NCBI RefSeq assembly: GCF_003350345.1 | Contig: NZ_QNVJ01000070.1 | Span: forward strand, 1-64,000 | Reading direction: 5' to 3' | From: Alkalilacustris brevis | Lineage (GTDB): Bacteria; Pseudomonadota; Alphaproteobacteria; Rhodobacterales; Rhodobacteraceae | Length of the DNA: 64,000 bases | Part shown: one piece after another, positions 10,655-19,319 of the stretch | Numbering within the stretch: the first letter of the stretch is position 1 | Layout of the letters: every line of letters starts with the position of its first letter | Notes under the pieces: model-generated | Databases searched by the model: none | Told to the model about the DNA's origin: nothing | The model's input: the letters and a program-made list of their open reading frames with translations, nothing else | Translations under genes and position numbers: made by a program

Positions 10655-11596
10655 TCAGTAGCGGATGCGCGGATCGAACAGCACATAGGTCAGGTCGATC
10701 AGCAGGTTGAGCAGCACATAGGTCAGCGAGAATACGAGGATCACGCCCTGGATCACCGGATAGTCGGTGCGCAGCACCGCATCGACGGTCAACCGGCCCA
10801 GCCCCGGAATGGCGAAAACGCTTTCGGTCACCACCACCCCGCCAATCAGCAGCGCCAGCCCAAGCCCGATCGTTGTGCTGATCGGTACCATCGCGTTCTT
10901 GAGGGCGTGCTTGATCAACACCTTGCGGGTGGGCAGACCCTTGGCATAGGCGGTGCGGACGTAATCTTCGTTCAACACCTCCAACATCGTGGCCCGTGTC
11001 ATCCGCGCGATCAGCGCCATGTAGACCAGCCCCAGCGTCAGCGCCGGCAGTGTGATGTGCCGCAGGAAGCCGGGAAAGCTGGTGAAGATCGACGTATAGC
11101 CCTGGACCGGAAACCAGCCCAGCCGGACCGAGCCGCCCAGGATCAGTGCATAACCCAGCACGAAGACCGGCAGCGAAAAGCCCAGCACGGCCACTGTCAT
11201 CACCGCCCGGTCGATCCAGGTGCCCACTTTCCACGCCGCGATCACCCCCAGCGGAATCGCCAGAGTGATGGCGATGATCATGGTCGTGAGGGTCAGCATG
11301 AAAGTGGGTTCGATACGCTGGCCAATCAGCCGCGACACCGGCAGGCCGGAATAGATCGAAGTGCCCAGATCGCCGCGAAAGAGGCCTGCGGCCCAGTTCA
11401 GGAACTGCACGTGCAGCGGATCATTGAGGCCCAACTGGGTGCGTATCTCCTCGACCTGAGCGACCGAGGCAAAATCGCCGGCAATCACAACGGCCGGGTC
11501 GCCCGGGCTCATGTGCAGCAGCATGAAGACGAACACTGCGACCAGCGCCATGATCGGAATGGTAGCCAGAAGACGCCGGACGACGTAAGCAAACAT
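10655..11596 (-). CDS. Peptide ABC transporter permease (DppB type)
   Basis: The product is 313 residues, begins MFAYVVRRLLATIP as DppB/OppB proteins do, and has about six membrane spans. The C-terminal motif VLFDPRIRY is the usual B-permease ending. It is encoded 123 bases after the binding-protein gene, with a stem-loop between the two. Confidence 0.9.
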   Translation of the reverse strand: MFAYVVRRLLATIPIMALVAVFVFMLLHMSPGDPAVVIAGDFASVAQVEEIRTQLGLNDPLHVQFLNWAAGLFRGDLGTSIYSGLPVSRLIGQRIEPTFMLTLTTMIIAITLAIPLGVIAAWKVGTWIDRAVMTVAVLGFSLPVFVLGYALILGGSVRLGWFPVQGYTSIFTSFPGFLRHITLPALTLGLVYMALIARMTRATMLEVLNEDYVRTAYAKGLPTRKVLIKHALKNAMVPISTTIGLGLALLIGGVVVTESVFAIPGLGRLTVDAVLRTDYPVIQGVILVFSLTYVLLNLLIDLTYVLFDPRIRY

Positions 11597-11688
11597 GGCT
11601 CATGGGCTCCTTTTCACAACCCGCGGCGGCACCGCGTCGTGGTGTGGGGCGGGGGGGGCACCGGCGCCCGGGTCGCAGGCGCCGGCAG

Positions 11689-11711
11689 GGGACGCGCCGG
11701 TACGGCGCGTC
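11689..11711 (-). terminator. Intra-operon stem-loop after the binding-protein gene
   Basis: A perfect 9-base stem (GGACGCGCC with its complement) closes a 5-base loop, just past the stop of the solute-binding gene. There is no T run. Such hairpins often hold back downstream transcription or protect the mRNA, giving more binding protein than permease. That role is inferred. Confidence 0.45.
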
Positions 11712-11719
11712 CGCAAAGG

Positions 11720-13333
11720 TCAATCGACCGTGATGTTCCAGAAGAACGGAACCGGGGCGACCAGCACGTTGCTGACGTTCGAGCGCCAGGCGGTCGGCTG
11801 GTAGTACTGACCGGTGGGGATGTAGGGTACAAAGTCGTAAAGCTCTTCCTGCAACTCCACCACGATGGCGCGCTGTGCGTCCTGGTCGGTCTCGCGGGCG
11901 AACGCGTCGCGCAGTTCCTCGATGCGCGGGTTGTCGGGCCAGCCGAACCACGCCGTGTCGCCCGACGCCGCCACCGAGATGTTGGTGATCGGGTTGAGCT
12001 GATCCACCGCGAGCCACCAGGTCGGGAAGATGTTCCAGCCGCCGTCTTCCGGTGCATCCCGCACCGCCCGGCGCGAGGTCATGGTGGCCCAGTCCAGCGC
12101 CGCAAGGCGCACGTTCATGCCGATCTCGCGCAGCGCCTGTGCGGTCACCAGCGCCTGGCCATGCGCAACCGGCACGTCAGTCGGATCGAGGATCACCACC
12201 TCGCGGCCGTCATAGCCCGATTGCTCCAGCAACTCGCGCGCCCGGTCCAGGTCCTGCCCGCGCAGGATTTCGCTGCCCACATCGGTCTCGAAGGGGCCGC
12301 CGCACATGAAGTAGGCGCCGCAGAACTCCTCGAAATATTCGGGGTTGCCCATGATCGAGTACATGTAGTCAGCCTGCGAGACCGCGTGCATCGCCGCCTG
12401 GCGGGCATATTTGTTGTCAAAGGGCGGATGAAGGAAATTGAACCGGATCACGCCCTGCGTGCCCAGCGGGTCCACCGTTTGGACAGTGATGGAGGGGTCG
12501 GCCTGGATCATCGGGATCAGGTCCACGGCGGGCTGTTCGTAAAGGTCCACCTCGCCGGCCAGCAGCGCCTGGGTGGCGGTGGCGGCATCGGGGATGTAGC
12601 GCCATTCCACCCTGTCGACATTGGCCAGCTTGCCGCCGGCGGCGTAACTTGCGGGCTCGTCGCGCGGGACGTAATCCTCGAACCGCTCATAGACCACCAG
12701 GTTGCCGGGCTGCCATTCGGCCTCGACAAAGCGGAACGGGCCGGACCCGATCACCTCGGGGATCTGCTCGCTGGGGCTGGTCTCTGCCAGGCGGGCCGGC
12801 ATGATGAACGGCACGTTGGACGAGATCTTGCCAAGCGAATCCAGCACAAGCCCATAGGGTTCGGAGAGCGTGATGGTGAAGCTGAGGTCGTCCACCGCCT
12901 CAATGCTGTCGGTGACACTCATCAGCTTCTGGCCCATGCCGTCGCGCGCGCCCCAGCGGCGCAGCGATGCGACCGCGTCCGCGGCGGTTACCGGGCTGCC
13001 GTCATGGAAGGTCAGGCCAGACCTTAGCGTGATGGTGTAGGTCAGCCCATCGTCACTCACCTCATAGCCCTCGGCCATCTGAGGCTGCACCTCAAGATTT
13101 TCATCGAGCGCGAAAAGCGTGTCCCAGACCAGATAGCCATGGTTGCGGGTAATGTACGCAGTGGTCCAGATCGGGTCGATGTTACGCAAGTCCGCGTGCG
13201 GCACGATACGCAGCACCGAACCGTCCTGGGCCTGGGCAGGCTCAGACATCAACCCGGCAGCCACAACAGGTGCCAGCGCCAGCCCGGCGGCAAGGCCGGA
13301 CAGTGGGCGCAAACCCTTCACGATTCCAGTCAT
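11720..13333 (-). CDS. Peptide ABC transporter periplasmic binding protein
   Basis: The product is 537 residues of the family 5 extracellular solute-binding type (DppA/OppA-like). It has a Sec signal peptide at residues 1-36 ending AQAQ and a family-typical N-terminal region (residues 37-120). The ATG at 13333 follows an AAGGAG box. A longer open frame extends upstream to 13789 but runs through the promoter region and is not credible. It binds the substrate in the periplasm for the B/C/D/F transporter. Peptides are the family default, but amides, nickel and heme are known alternatives. Confidence 0.88.
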   Translation of the reverse strand: MTGIVKGLRPLSGLAAGLALAPVVAAGLMSEPAQAQDGSVLRIVPHADLRNIDPIWTTAYITRNHGYLVWDTLFALDENLEVQPQMAEGYEVSDDGLTYTITLRSGLTFHDGSPVTAADAVASLRRWGARDGMGQKLMSVTDSIEAVDDLSFTITLSEPYGLVLDSLGKISSNVPFIMPARLAETSPSEQIPEVIGSGPFRFVEAEWQPGNLVVYERFEDYVPRDEPASYAAGGKLANVDRVEWRYIPDAATATQALLAGEVDLYEQPAVDLIPMIQADPSITVQTVDPLGTQGVIRFNFLHPPFDNKYARQAAMHAVSQADYMYSIMGNPEYFEEFCGAYFMCGGPFETDVGSEILRGQDLDRARELLEQSGYDGREVVILDPTDVPVAHGQALVTAQALREIGMNVRLAALDWATMTSRRAVRDAPEDGGWNIFPTWWLAVDQLNPITNISVAASGDTAWFGWPDNPRIEELRDAFARETDQDAQRAIVVELQEELYDFVPYIPTGQYYQPTAWRSNVSNVLVAPVPFFWNITVD

Positions 13334-13662
13334 CAAAAAAACTCCTTTTTTTAGCGACACCCAAGACGATCCGTGACCGTTCCGGTCACGATATCGCTGT
13401 CGCAACTCTCCCTGTCTCAGCGGCACCGTTCGCGGCATCGCGCTGGCCCAACCACCTTGCGACAGACTTTCATGAAATGCAACTTTCTTGCATGTGTTGA
13501 TGAAACCGGGCAGATTCTGGCCGCAATGGCTGGCCGCATCGAGCGATTCTTGAGCGAGTTGAATGTTTATTTGGCAGTCGTAAAATGCTCCCACCGCCGA
13601 GAAAGCCATGAATGTTGAGATTGGCGCTGACCAAGTCGGTGCAACGTGGTTTGGAGACTTGC
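13334..13662. promoter_or_regulatory. Divergent promoter region with inverted repeat
   Basis: This 329-base gap separates the leftward transporter operon from the rightward XRE-cupin regulator gene. An inverted repeat GTGACC-GTTCC-GGTCAC lies at 13373-13389, about 40 bases upstream of the binding-protein start. It is a candidate operator for the adjacent regulator. No clear -35/-10 pair was identified. Confidence 0.4.
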
Positions 13663-14214
13663 ATGCCGGGAAAGAAATTGCGAGACGCTCGCCGCCGGCT
13701 GGGACGCACCCTGAAGGACGTTGCGACCAGCGCCGGCGTGTCCGAAGGGCACTTGTCGAAGATCGAGACCGGCAAGGCTGTGCCATCACTGCCAGTGTTG
13801 CACCGCATCGCCAGCCGCCTCGGGATCAACCTTGCGTATCTGTTCGATTACACCGGCGACGAGAAAGCTGTTGTCCTGCGCCCCGGGCGGCGCCCGCTGA
13901 TCACCCTTGATCCGCTACGCAACGGCCGTGGCGTCACGCTCGAGCGGATCATCGCCCATGCGCCCGAGAATGCGCTGCAATGCAATATCCATATCCTTGA
14001 GCCCGGTGGCGCCTCGGACGGGCAGATCTCACACGAGGGCGAAGAGGTGGGATATGTTATCGAGGGCCGGGTGGAACTGAAGCTCGACGACGAAGTGCAT
14101 TTGCTGGGCCCCGGCGATGCGTTTCACTTTCGCTCGAACCGTGACCACGGTTATCGCAACGTCGGTGACGGCCGGGCGCGTATCTTCTGGGTAAACACGC
14201 CCCCGACCTTCTGA
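13663..14214 (+). CDS. XRE-family regulator with C-terminal cupin domain
   Basis: The product is 183 residues. An N-terminal helix-turn-helix of the Cro/CI type (about residues 5-60, with TLKDVATSAGVSEGHLSKIE) is followed by a cupin beta-barrel (about 105-180, with HEGEEVGYVIEGRVEL and GPGDAFHF). The ATG at 13663 has GGAG upstream and starts right before the HTH, so it is preferred to the earlier ATG at 13612. Proteins of this build bind a small ligand in the cupin and often control adjacent transport or amine/amino-acid catabolism genes. Divergent placement suggests control of the peptide operon. Confidence 0.82.
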   Translation: MPGKKLRDARRRLGRTLKDVATSAGVSEGHLSKIETGKAVPSLPVLHRIASRLGINLAYLFDYTGDEKAVVLRPGRRPLITLDPLRNGRGVTLERIIAHAPENALQCNIHILEPGGASDGQISHEGEEVGYVIEGRVELKLDDEVHLLGPGDAFHFRSNRDHGYRNVGDGRARIFWVNTPPTF

Positions 14215-14241
14215 CCTGTCGCCGTGATACCAGCGGGCGGC

Positions 14242-14931
14242 TCAGTGCGGCCCTCGGCTCCAGACCGCCGGGTCGTCAAGAATGTCCGACAGGCCGAGCA
14301 CGTGGCAGTAGATCATGTTGATGACCCGAAGTTCGTGCTCGTGCAGCGCCTTGGTCGCAGCAGCACAACAGTCCTCGACCACCCAGACGTTGAAGCTTTC
14401 GTCAGCCAGGCTGCGCACCGTGGACGAGATGCACTGATCGGTAAAGATGCCGGCCACAATCACGTCGGTGATACCCATGTTGTGCAGGATCAGGCGCAGA
14501 TTGGTGCCTGTCAGCGCGCTGTCGGTAGACTTCAGCACGCAGATTTCGTCGCGCTCCGGAGCAAGTTCGGGAACGATCTGCGCCTCTTCGGTGTCCTTGG
14601 GCAGCAGCAAGTAGTTGAACCCGGGTTTCTTCTGGCTCAGCGAGCGGTCTCTGCCATCCTCCTTGAGGCAGGCGATGCGTGCGTGGATGACCTCGACGCC
14701 ACGGTTTCGGCAGTCGGCTATCAGCTTTGCCGTGTTGGGGATCACCACCTCACGCATCCGCTTAAAAAAGGGCTGCCAACGGGCGTTCTCTTCCGGGGTG
14801 TCCTTGGGGGCAAGGTATGTGTTTTGGATATCGACAACCAGAAGTGCCGTGCTTGTGTGATCGAGGCGCAGATCATCAGGCTGCTCGGCGCCCTCGTAGT
14901 AAAAGGATCGGTAAGCGGTTTTCCAGGACAT
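14242..14931 (-). CDS. Isochorismatase-like cysteine hydrolase
   Basis: The product is 229 residues with the Rossmann-like isochorismatase fold. The catalytic Asp lies in LLVVDIQNTYL, a Lys in CVLKSTDSAL, and the nucleophile Cys in FTDQCISSTVRS. The family includes isochorismatase, nicotinamidase, N-carbamoylsarcosine amidase and biuret hydrolase. The start has an ideal GGAGG six bases away. Convergent with the regulator gene, it may take part in the same amide catabolism. Substrate is unassigned. Confidence 0.82.
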   Translation of the reverse strand: MSWKTAYRSFYYEGAEQPDDLRLDHTSTALLVVDIQNTYLAPKDTPEENARWQPFFKRMREVVIPNTAKLIADCRNRGVEVIHARIACLKEDGRDRSLSQKKPGFNYLLLPKDTEEAQIVPELAPERDEICVLKSTDSALTGTNLRLILHNMGITDVIVAGIFTDQCISSTVRSLADESFNVWVVEDCCAAATKALHEHELRVINMIYCHVLGLSDILDDPAVWSRGPH

Positions 14932-15084
14932 GGAGCCTCCTTGCGTGGACCGGACAATCCACGCAGTTCATTCCAGCTCGGCCTCCAAGTAAACCCCGGT
15001 TATGGCTCCACCGGGTTGATGTCAGGCAACCGCGCAATTGTTGAGCAGGATACTCGGCACCGCAACCGACCAGCAGCATTGGCG

Positions 15085-15210
15085 AACGACTTCGCCGGAA
15101 CAAACACGAATGGCCGAGTTGGGAATCCGGTCTGGAAAGCCGGGCTGCCGGATGTGCGCATCCATGACCTGCGGCACACCTTCGTCGCGCTGACGGATTA
15201 TCCGGACACG
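15085..15210 (+). pseudogene. Tyrosine recombinase remnant (catalytic-domain scrap)
   Basis: One frame reads AGLPDVRIHDLRHTFVALT, the HxxR box of phage-type integrases, preceded by a typical NTNGRVGNPVW-like segment. Nothing of the N-terminal half or the active Tyr region survives around it. The remaining 14932-15453 gap is otherwise empty apart from the promoter region of the next gene. It marks a further integration event in this neighbourhood. Confidence 0.55.
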
Positions 15211-15453
15211 AAAACGCCGTGCGGCCTACACGCCTTGATGCGCGTCTTTTCCCGTCATTTCCATCCGCTTTGAATGGATGACGCGCGCTTGCTTGGTGTG
15301 ATAGGGTTAAACACGGGTTGTTGATTTCGATCAATGCCCACTTCGGATTGAGTGAATAGAATCTGGATAATGCTCAGGGTCATGCTGTAAATTTTTGATG
15401 TGCTTTACTGTTTGTCTTTGATGCCTGAGTTGCAACAAGGCAGGAGTGCCAAC

Positions 15454-16821
15454 ATGCAGAACCCGAAGCTGATCGGCGCTGTCGCGCTGTTTTCGGGCGC
15501 ATTGCTCGTTTCGTGGGTGACCCACGGCACGGGAGTCGTGCGCGATGACCCCGAACGCAACATAAGCATCCCCGAAACGCTGACTGTGCCGCTTCAGGTG
15601 CAGGCGGCCTATAACAGTCAGGACATCTTTTTCCGCTACCGCTGGCCCTCGGACAGCGTCGGTATCTTGCACGACGTTGTGCGCTACGAGGACGGTGCCT
15701 GGATCAGGGAGGGCGGTGATATGCCCGGCCCCAACCCCTTTGGCACACACGAAGACCGCGTTGCGATGATGCTCGATGACGGCAGCGTGCCAGAATTTGG
15801 CCGCTATGGCGGTTACATCACCATCGGCGCCGGTCTGGCCGGTCTGACCGACGAGGCCCCCGAGGAGGTCACGAAATACCTGCCGATGACGCGCAACACG
15901 CTGGGTCAGTGGGATGACATGGCGCCCGACAGTGAGTTGGCGCGGCTGCGCGCGGCGGGTTATTTTCTCGATCTCTGGCACTGGCGCGGCGCGCGCTCCA
16001 ACCCGGTCAACGAGGCCGATGACCAGAATGTGGGCACCGGGCGCGATGGCGATGCCGGATCTTCAACCTACACCACGAACTGGGATTCCGATGCCGAGCA
16101 GCCGATCGTGATGTTCGATGTCGCCACGGCCGGGTATCGGGCGCTGAGCTGGGACGATGTGCGAAACGGGCGCATCTCGCAGGAGCAGACCTATGCCCTG
16201 ATCACCGGCGAGGCGGTGCCCTTCGATCCGGATGCCGGCTGGCAGAATGGCGACGTGCTGCCACGCCGGATCATCCGGCCAGGCAGTGGGTCGCGCGGGG
16301 ATATCCGCGCCGACGGTCGCTGGGCCGATGGATACTGGGATGTCACGCTGGCGCGTGCGCTCGATACCGGCAACCCGCTGGACGACAAGATCCTGCAAGA
16401 TCATGGCACCTATGACGTGGCCTTTGCCGTTCACCGCGATGCGACCGGCGGGCGCTGGCACTATGTGTCGCTGCCCTTCAGCCTGGGACTGGCGCATGAG
16501 GCCGATATCATGGCCACACGCTTCACCGGCGCCACCCCGCAATGGAGCGATAGCTGGAGCGATGTCACGCTGTTCTACCCGGGACAGGTCACCTGGCCCT
16601 CGCTCAACAGCGCGGTCCATGGCGGCGCCAGCGGCATTGCCGCGCGGGTTCCGGTGAGCGCGCGTCACAGCCCCGAACAGCTGGCGCATTACGGTATCGA
16701 GCATGAGTTCAGAAACGAGATCCGGCGACAGTGGCTGTTCACGCTTCTGGCGGGGGTCTTGCTGATCGCAGCCTTCGGCATGGCGCTGAACGCAACCATC
16801 GCTTCACGGAAAGGAGCCTGA
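15454..16821 (+). CDS. Ethylbenzene dehydrogenase-related haem-binding protein, membrane-anchored
   Basis: The product is 455 residues. A hydrophobic N-terminal segment (about 5-22) acts as signal anchor. A large periplasmic domain resembles the ethylbenzene-dehydrogenase gamma-subunit/DMSO-reductase-like haem domain (AAYNSQDIFFRYRWPS near the start, GYWDVTLARALDTG, then AFAVHRDATGGRWHYVS). A C-terminal membrane span lies at about 425-445. The start at 15454 has AGGAG at the right distance, better than the ATG 54 bases upstream. It lies two bases before the DUF2231 gene, so the pair probably forms one electron-transfer unit. The haem ligands are not proven. Confidence 0.65.
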   Translation: MQNPKLIGAVALFSGALLVSWVTHGTGVVRDDPERNISIPETLTVPLQVQAAYNSQDIFFRYRWPSDSVGILHDVVRYEDGAWIREGGDMPGPNPFGTHEDRVAMMLDDGSVPEFGRYGGYITIGAGLAGLTDEAPEEVTKYLPMTRNTLGQWDDMAPDSELARLRAAGYFLDLWHWRGARSNPVNEADDQNVGTGRDGDAGSSTYTTNWDSDAEQPIVMFDVATAGYRALSWDDVRNGRISQEQTYALITGEAVPFDPDAGWQNGDVLPRRIIRPGSGSRGDIRADGRWADGYWDVTLARALDTGNPLDDKILQDHGTYDVAFAVHRDATGGRWHYVSLPFSLGLAHEADIMATRFTGATPQWSDSWSDVTLFYPGQVTWPSLNSAVHGGASGIAARVPVSARHSPEQLAHYGIEHEFRNEIRRQWLFTLLAGVLLIAAFGMALNATIASRKGA

Positions 16822-16823
16822 TC

Positions 16824-17381
16824 ATGGCCGCCTATCACGTTGTTCTGATACACTTTCCGATTGCTCTTTGGATGGTCTCTGCGCTCTGCATCGTCATCCG
16901 CGCCTTCAATGACGGCGCGCTTGGCCAGGCAATGGACCGCGCCTTGCCGGTGTTTCTTGTGCTGGGTGTGATCCTGGGCGCTCTCGCCTATGTGGTCGGC
17001 CTGTTGGTCTGGCCGTGGGAGACACTCTCATCGACGCCGATGGGACGCAACCACATGCTCATGGCAAGCTGGTCGCTGGCCTATTTCACGCTGCTGACCT
17101 TCATCCGTTATCGACATGGTGAGGCGATCTGGCACGGTCTGTCGCGCTGGGTCATGGTTCTGCTGGCCGGGATCGGTGTGGGCCTTGTCGGTATCACCGG
17201 CACTCTTGGAGGGCATCTGGTCGGAAACTATACCGAGGTCAGCGAACTTCTCCGGGCCATGGGGTGGGAAGTCTACTCCACCTATTATCTGCCGAACATG
17301 ACCCTGGCGATTATCGGCGTCGTGGTGCTGATCCTGATCGCCATAGGCCTGATGGGCCGAAAGCGATCGACCACGGCTTAA
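16824..17381 (+). CDS. DUF2231-type integral membrane protein
   Basis: The product is 185 residues with about five membrane spans, beginning AAYHVVLIHFPIALWMVSA. The HFP motif in the first span is characteristic of DUF2231, a family suspected of binding haem. The start ATG has AAGGAG upstream and is almost fused to the end of the ethylbenzene-dehydrogenase-like gene. It probably anchors or accepts electrons from that protein. Biochemical function is unknown. Confidence 0.7.
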   Translation: MAAYHVVLIHFPIALWMVSALCIVIRAFNDGALGQAMDRALPVFLVLGVILGALAYVVGLLVWPWETLSSTPMGRNHMLMASWSLAYFTLLTFIRYRHGEAIWHGLSRWVMVLLAGIGVGLVGITGTLGGHLVGNYTEVSELLRAMGWEVYSTYYLPNMTLAIIGVVVLILIAIGLMGRKRSTTA

Positions 17382-17434
17382 GCCTGCCCTTCGCGCCAAG
17401 GCGTCAAGGCGCGGCGAAGGAAACCAGACGAGCA

Positions 17435-17464
17435 AAGGCGCTGCACGGAGCCGTGCAGCGCCTT
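17435..17464. terminator. Strong bidirectional hairpin
   Basis: A perfect 14-base stem (AAGGCGCTGCACGG and its complement) with a two-base AG gap lies about 55 bases after the DUF2231 stop, between convergent units. CCGTTT follows on the plus strand. It is probably a terminator for the haem-protein pair. Confidence 0.55.
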
Positions 17465-17807
17465 CCGTTTGCCCGGTTGTCGAGGAAGCGTGCTTTTCGC
17501 CGCACCGCGATTGCAGATGCGTTCGAGATGCTCGTCAGCGATCAATCCGAATGTCTGCCGGCCCTCGGTTTCGGCACCCTCCAGCAACAGCCGTTTGGCT
17601 GCGCCCCGCTTCGTGCGTGCCTTGGAGATCGTGATCAGGGGTAAGGGCCGAGTGACAGGAGCTTCTCCTTGCCCCAAACCGTTTCTTCAGCCACCACAGC
17701 TTCGAGCCACTGGGCTGAACCAGCACATGCAACCCGCTGCCCTCGGCCAGTTTATAGGCCTTATCGCGGGGCTTTGCCTTGCGCAGTGCGAACTCTGAAA
17801 GCGCCAT
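17440..17807 (-). pseudogene. Frameshifted P4-type (DUF4102) integrase remnant
   Basis: The minus strand begins MALSEFALRKAKPRDKAYK and continues to QPSGSKLWWLKKRFG, the textbook N-terminus of P4/CP4-type integrases. The frame then shifts, and another frame reads LITISKARTKRGAAKRLLLEG and QTFGLIADEHLER, the next part of the same family. The catalytic domain is gone. The gene reads away from the tRNA-3'-end copy at 17960, the usual geometry for an integrase next to its attachment site. It therefore marks an older, decayed island. Confidence 0.75.
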
Positions 17808-17809
17808 CT

Positions 17810-17858
17810 GGGGGTATCGCTTCTGCGGTTTTCGCCGATACCCCCGAATAATACCCCC
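17810..17858. repeat. GGGGGTA repeats upstream of the dead integrase (candidate arm sites)
   Basis: GGGGGTA occurs at 17810-17816, and its complement TACCCCC occurs at 17839-17845 and 17852-17858. Such repeats just upstream of P4-type integrase genes are common and are thought to be integrase or excisionase arm-binding sites. A related TATCCCCCT lies at 18025-18033 and AGGGGGATA at 18107-18115. Confidence 0.45.
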
Positions 17859-17959
17859 AAGTTCATGCGAAACAAGGAGGAGAAATGCGCACCGGAATCT
17901 CGCCAGTGCACTGAAAGTAAACGGTTTTTTACCTTATGTGTTCAGCCGTGCAAGAGGCT

Positions 17960-17975
17960 AATGGTGCCCGGGGGC
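17960..17975. repeat. Candidate left attachment site (copy of tRNA-Phe 3' end)
   Basis: AATGGTGCCCGGGGGC is identical to 61929-61944, which contains the CCA end and acceptor arm of tRNA-Phe. Direct orientation, the position next to an integrase, and the tRNA overlap are the classic marks of an island boundary. Confidence 0.6.
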
Positions 17976-18095
17976 TGCACCAACCTGTTGTTTTGGAATG
18001 TTTGTTCCTGTCCGTTTGTGATTGTATCCCCCTTTAAAACAAACCCAACCTGTCCGATCATGTATTGCCGCGCCCGACCCTATCCATTAGCGTAA

Positions 18096-18112
18096 GGTGG
18101 ATAATTAGGGGG
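18096..18112. repeat. 17-base direct repeat, left copy (GGTGGATAATTAGGGGG)
   Basis: This is identical to 61855-61871 near the other island end, in the same orientation. It ends eight bases before the GTG of the integrase and provides its ribosome-binding surroundings. It could be the true crossover core or an arm-type integrase site. A partial inverted copy (TATCCCCCT) lies at 18025-18033. Confidence 0.6.
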
Positions 18113-18119
18113 ATAGGAA

Positions 18120-19313
18120 GTGCGGGCGAGGAACAGGCTGACGGCGGGCTTCCTGCGTTCGGCCCCGGTGGGCAAGCATTGCGACGGCGCCGGGCTGTGG
18201 CTGGTGAAGCGCGAAGATGGCGGCGCGCAATGGGTGCTGCGCGTGACGGTTCACGGGCGGCGGCGTGAAATGGGCCTGGGCGGCTTTCCCGCGCTCGGGC
18301 TGTCTGACGCCCGCAAACTTGCCGAACGTTGGCGCAATGTGGTGACGGCTGGTCGCGACCCGGTGAAGGAACGCGAAGCCGAAGAACGGGCGGCACGGCG
18401 CGAAGATATATCGCTTGCGGTGCTGACCGCTGACGCCTTCGAAGCCCGCAAGGCGGAACTGAAAGGCGATGGCACGGCCGGGCGGTGGCTTTCGCCCCTG
18501 ACAATTCACGTTCTGCCTAAGCTGGGCAAGGTGCCCGTAACCGATCTTGATCAGCGCGACATACGCGACACGCTGGCCCCGCTCTGGCACACCAAGGCCG
18601 ACACGGCGCGGAAGGCGCTCAACCGGCTTTCAATTGTGCTGCGCCATGCGGCGGCGCTGGGCCTCGATGTGGACCTGCAAGCAACCGACAAGTCAAAGGC
18701 GCTGCTGGGTAGATCGCGGCACGTGCCCAAGCATATTCCCGCGATGGCTTGGGCCGAAGTGCCGAACTTCTATGAAAGCCTAAAAGAACCGACGCTGACG
18801 CATCTTGCCTTGCGGTTGTTGGTTCTGACCGGCGTCCGCTCGGCCCCGCTGCGCCATATCCGGCTGGAACAGATTGACGGCGACGTGTGGACCATTCCCG
18901 CCGAAGCGATGAAGGGCCGCAAGGGTGCGACCGAAGATTACCGCGTGCCCCTGTCGCGCGAAGCCCAGCGCATAATCGGCCTTGCGCGCCCGCACGCCCG
19001 CAACGGCTTTCTGTTTCCGAATAACCGGCGCGGCGTGATTAGCGACATGACGCTTTCGCGGCACATGGAGAGGCGGGGCCTTGAAGCCCGCCCGCATGGC
19101 TTCCGCACGTCTCTGCGTACATGGCTTGCCGAAGCGACCGACGCACCACACGAAGTGGCAGAAGCCATGCTGGGACATGTGACCGATTCCGGGGTGGTGC
19201 GCGCCTATCGCAGAACCGACTTTCTCAAACAACGGCAGGTGCTGATTGAGCGCTGGGCCGACCATGTGACTGGAGGCGCTGGGCAGGTGGTGAAGCTGAC
19301 AGACGCAAACTGA
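18120..19313 (+). CDS. Site-specific tyrosine recombinase (island integrase)
   Basis: The product is 397 residues. The N-terminal arm-binding region has LTAGFLRSAPVGKHCDGAGL, as in DUF4102-type integrases. The catalytic domain carries Arg in LTGVRSAPLRHI, Lys in AMKGRKG, HGFRTSLRTW, LGHVTDS and the nucleophile Tyr in VRAYRRTDF. All active-site residues are present, so it should be functional. The GTG start is supported by the purine-rich stretch just upstream. It lies 145 bases inside the left tRNA-3'-end copy and is the likely integrase of the 44 kb island. Confidence 0.88.
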   Translation: MRARNRLTAGFLRSAPVGKHCDGAGLWLVKREDGGAQWVLRVTVHGRRREMGLGGFPALGLSDARKLAERWRNVVTAGRDPVKEREAEERAARREDISLAVLTADAFEARKAELKGDGTAGRWLSPLTIHVLPKLGKVPVTDLDQRDIRDTLAPLWHTKADTARKALNRLSIVLRHAAALGLDVDLQATDKSKALLGRSRHVPKHIPAMAWAEVPNFYESLKEPTLTHLALRLLVLTGVRSAPLRHIRLEQIDGDVWTIPAEAMKGRKGATEDYRVPLSREAQRIIGLARPHARNGFLFPNNRRGVISDMTLSRHMERRGLEARPHGFRTSLRTWLAEATDAPHEVAEAMLGHVTDSGVVRAYRRTDFLKQRQVLIERWADHVTGGAGQVVKLTDAN

Positions 19314-19319
19314 TCTGCG

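Noticed and set aside
10490-13027. 845-codon open frame on the plus strand across the permease and binding-protein genes
   Set aside because: It is antisense to clearly recognisable transporter genes, and the product is His/Gln/Arg-rich nonsense typical of the complementary frame.
13612-13662. Upstream start of the XRE-cupin regulator at 13612
   Set aside because: The extra residues precede a normal HTH start, and only the ATG at 13663 has a well-placed GGAG.
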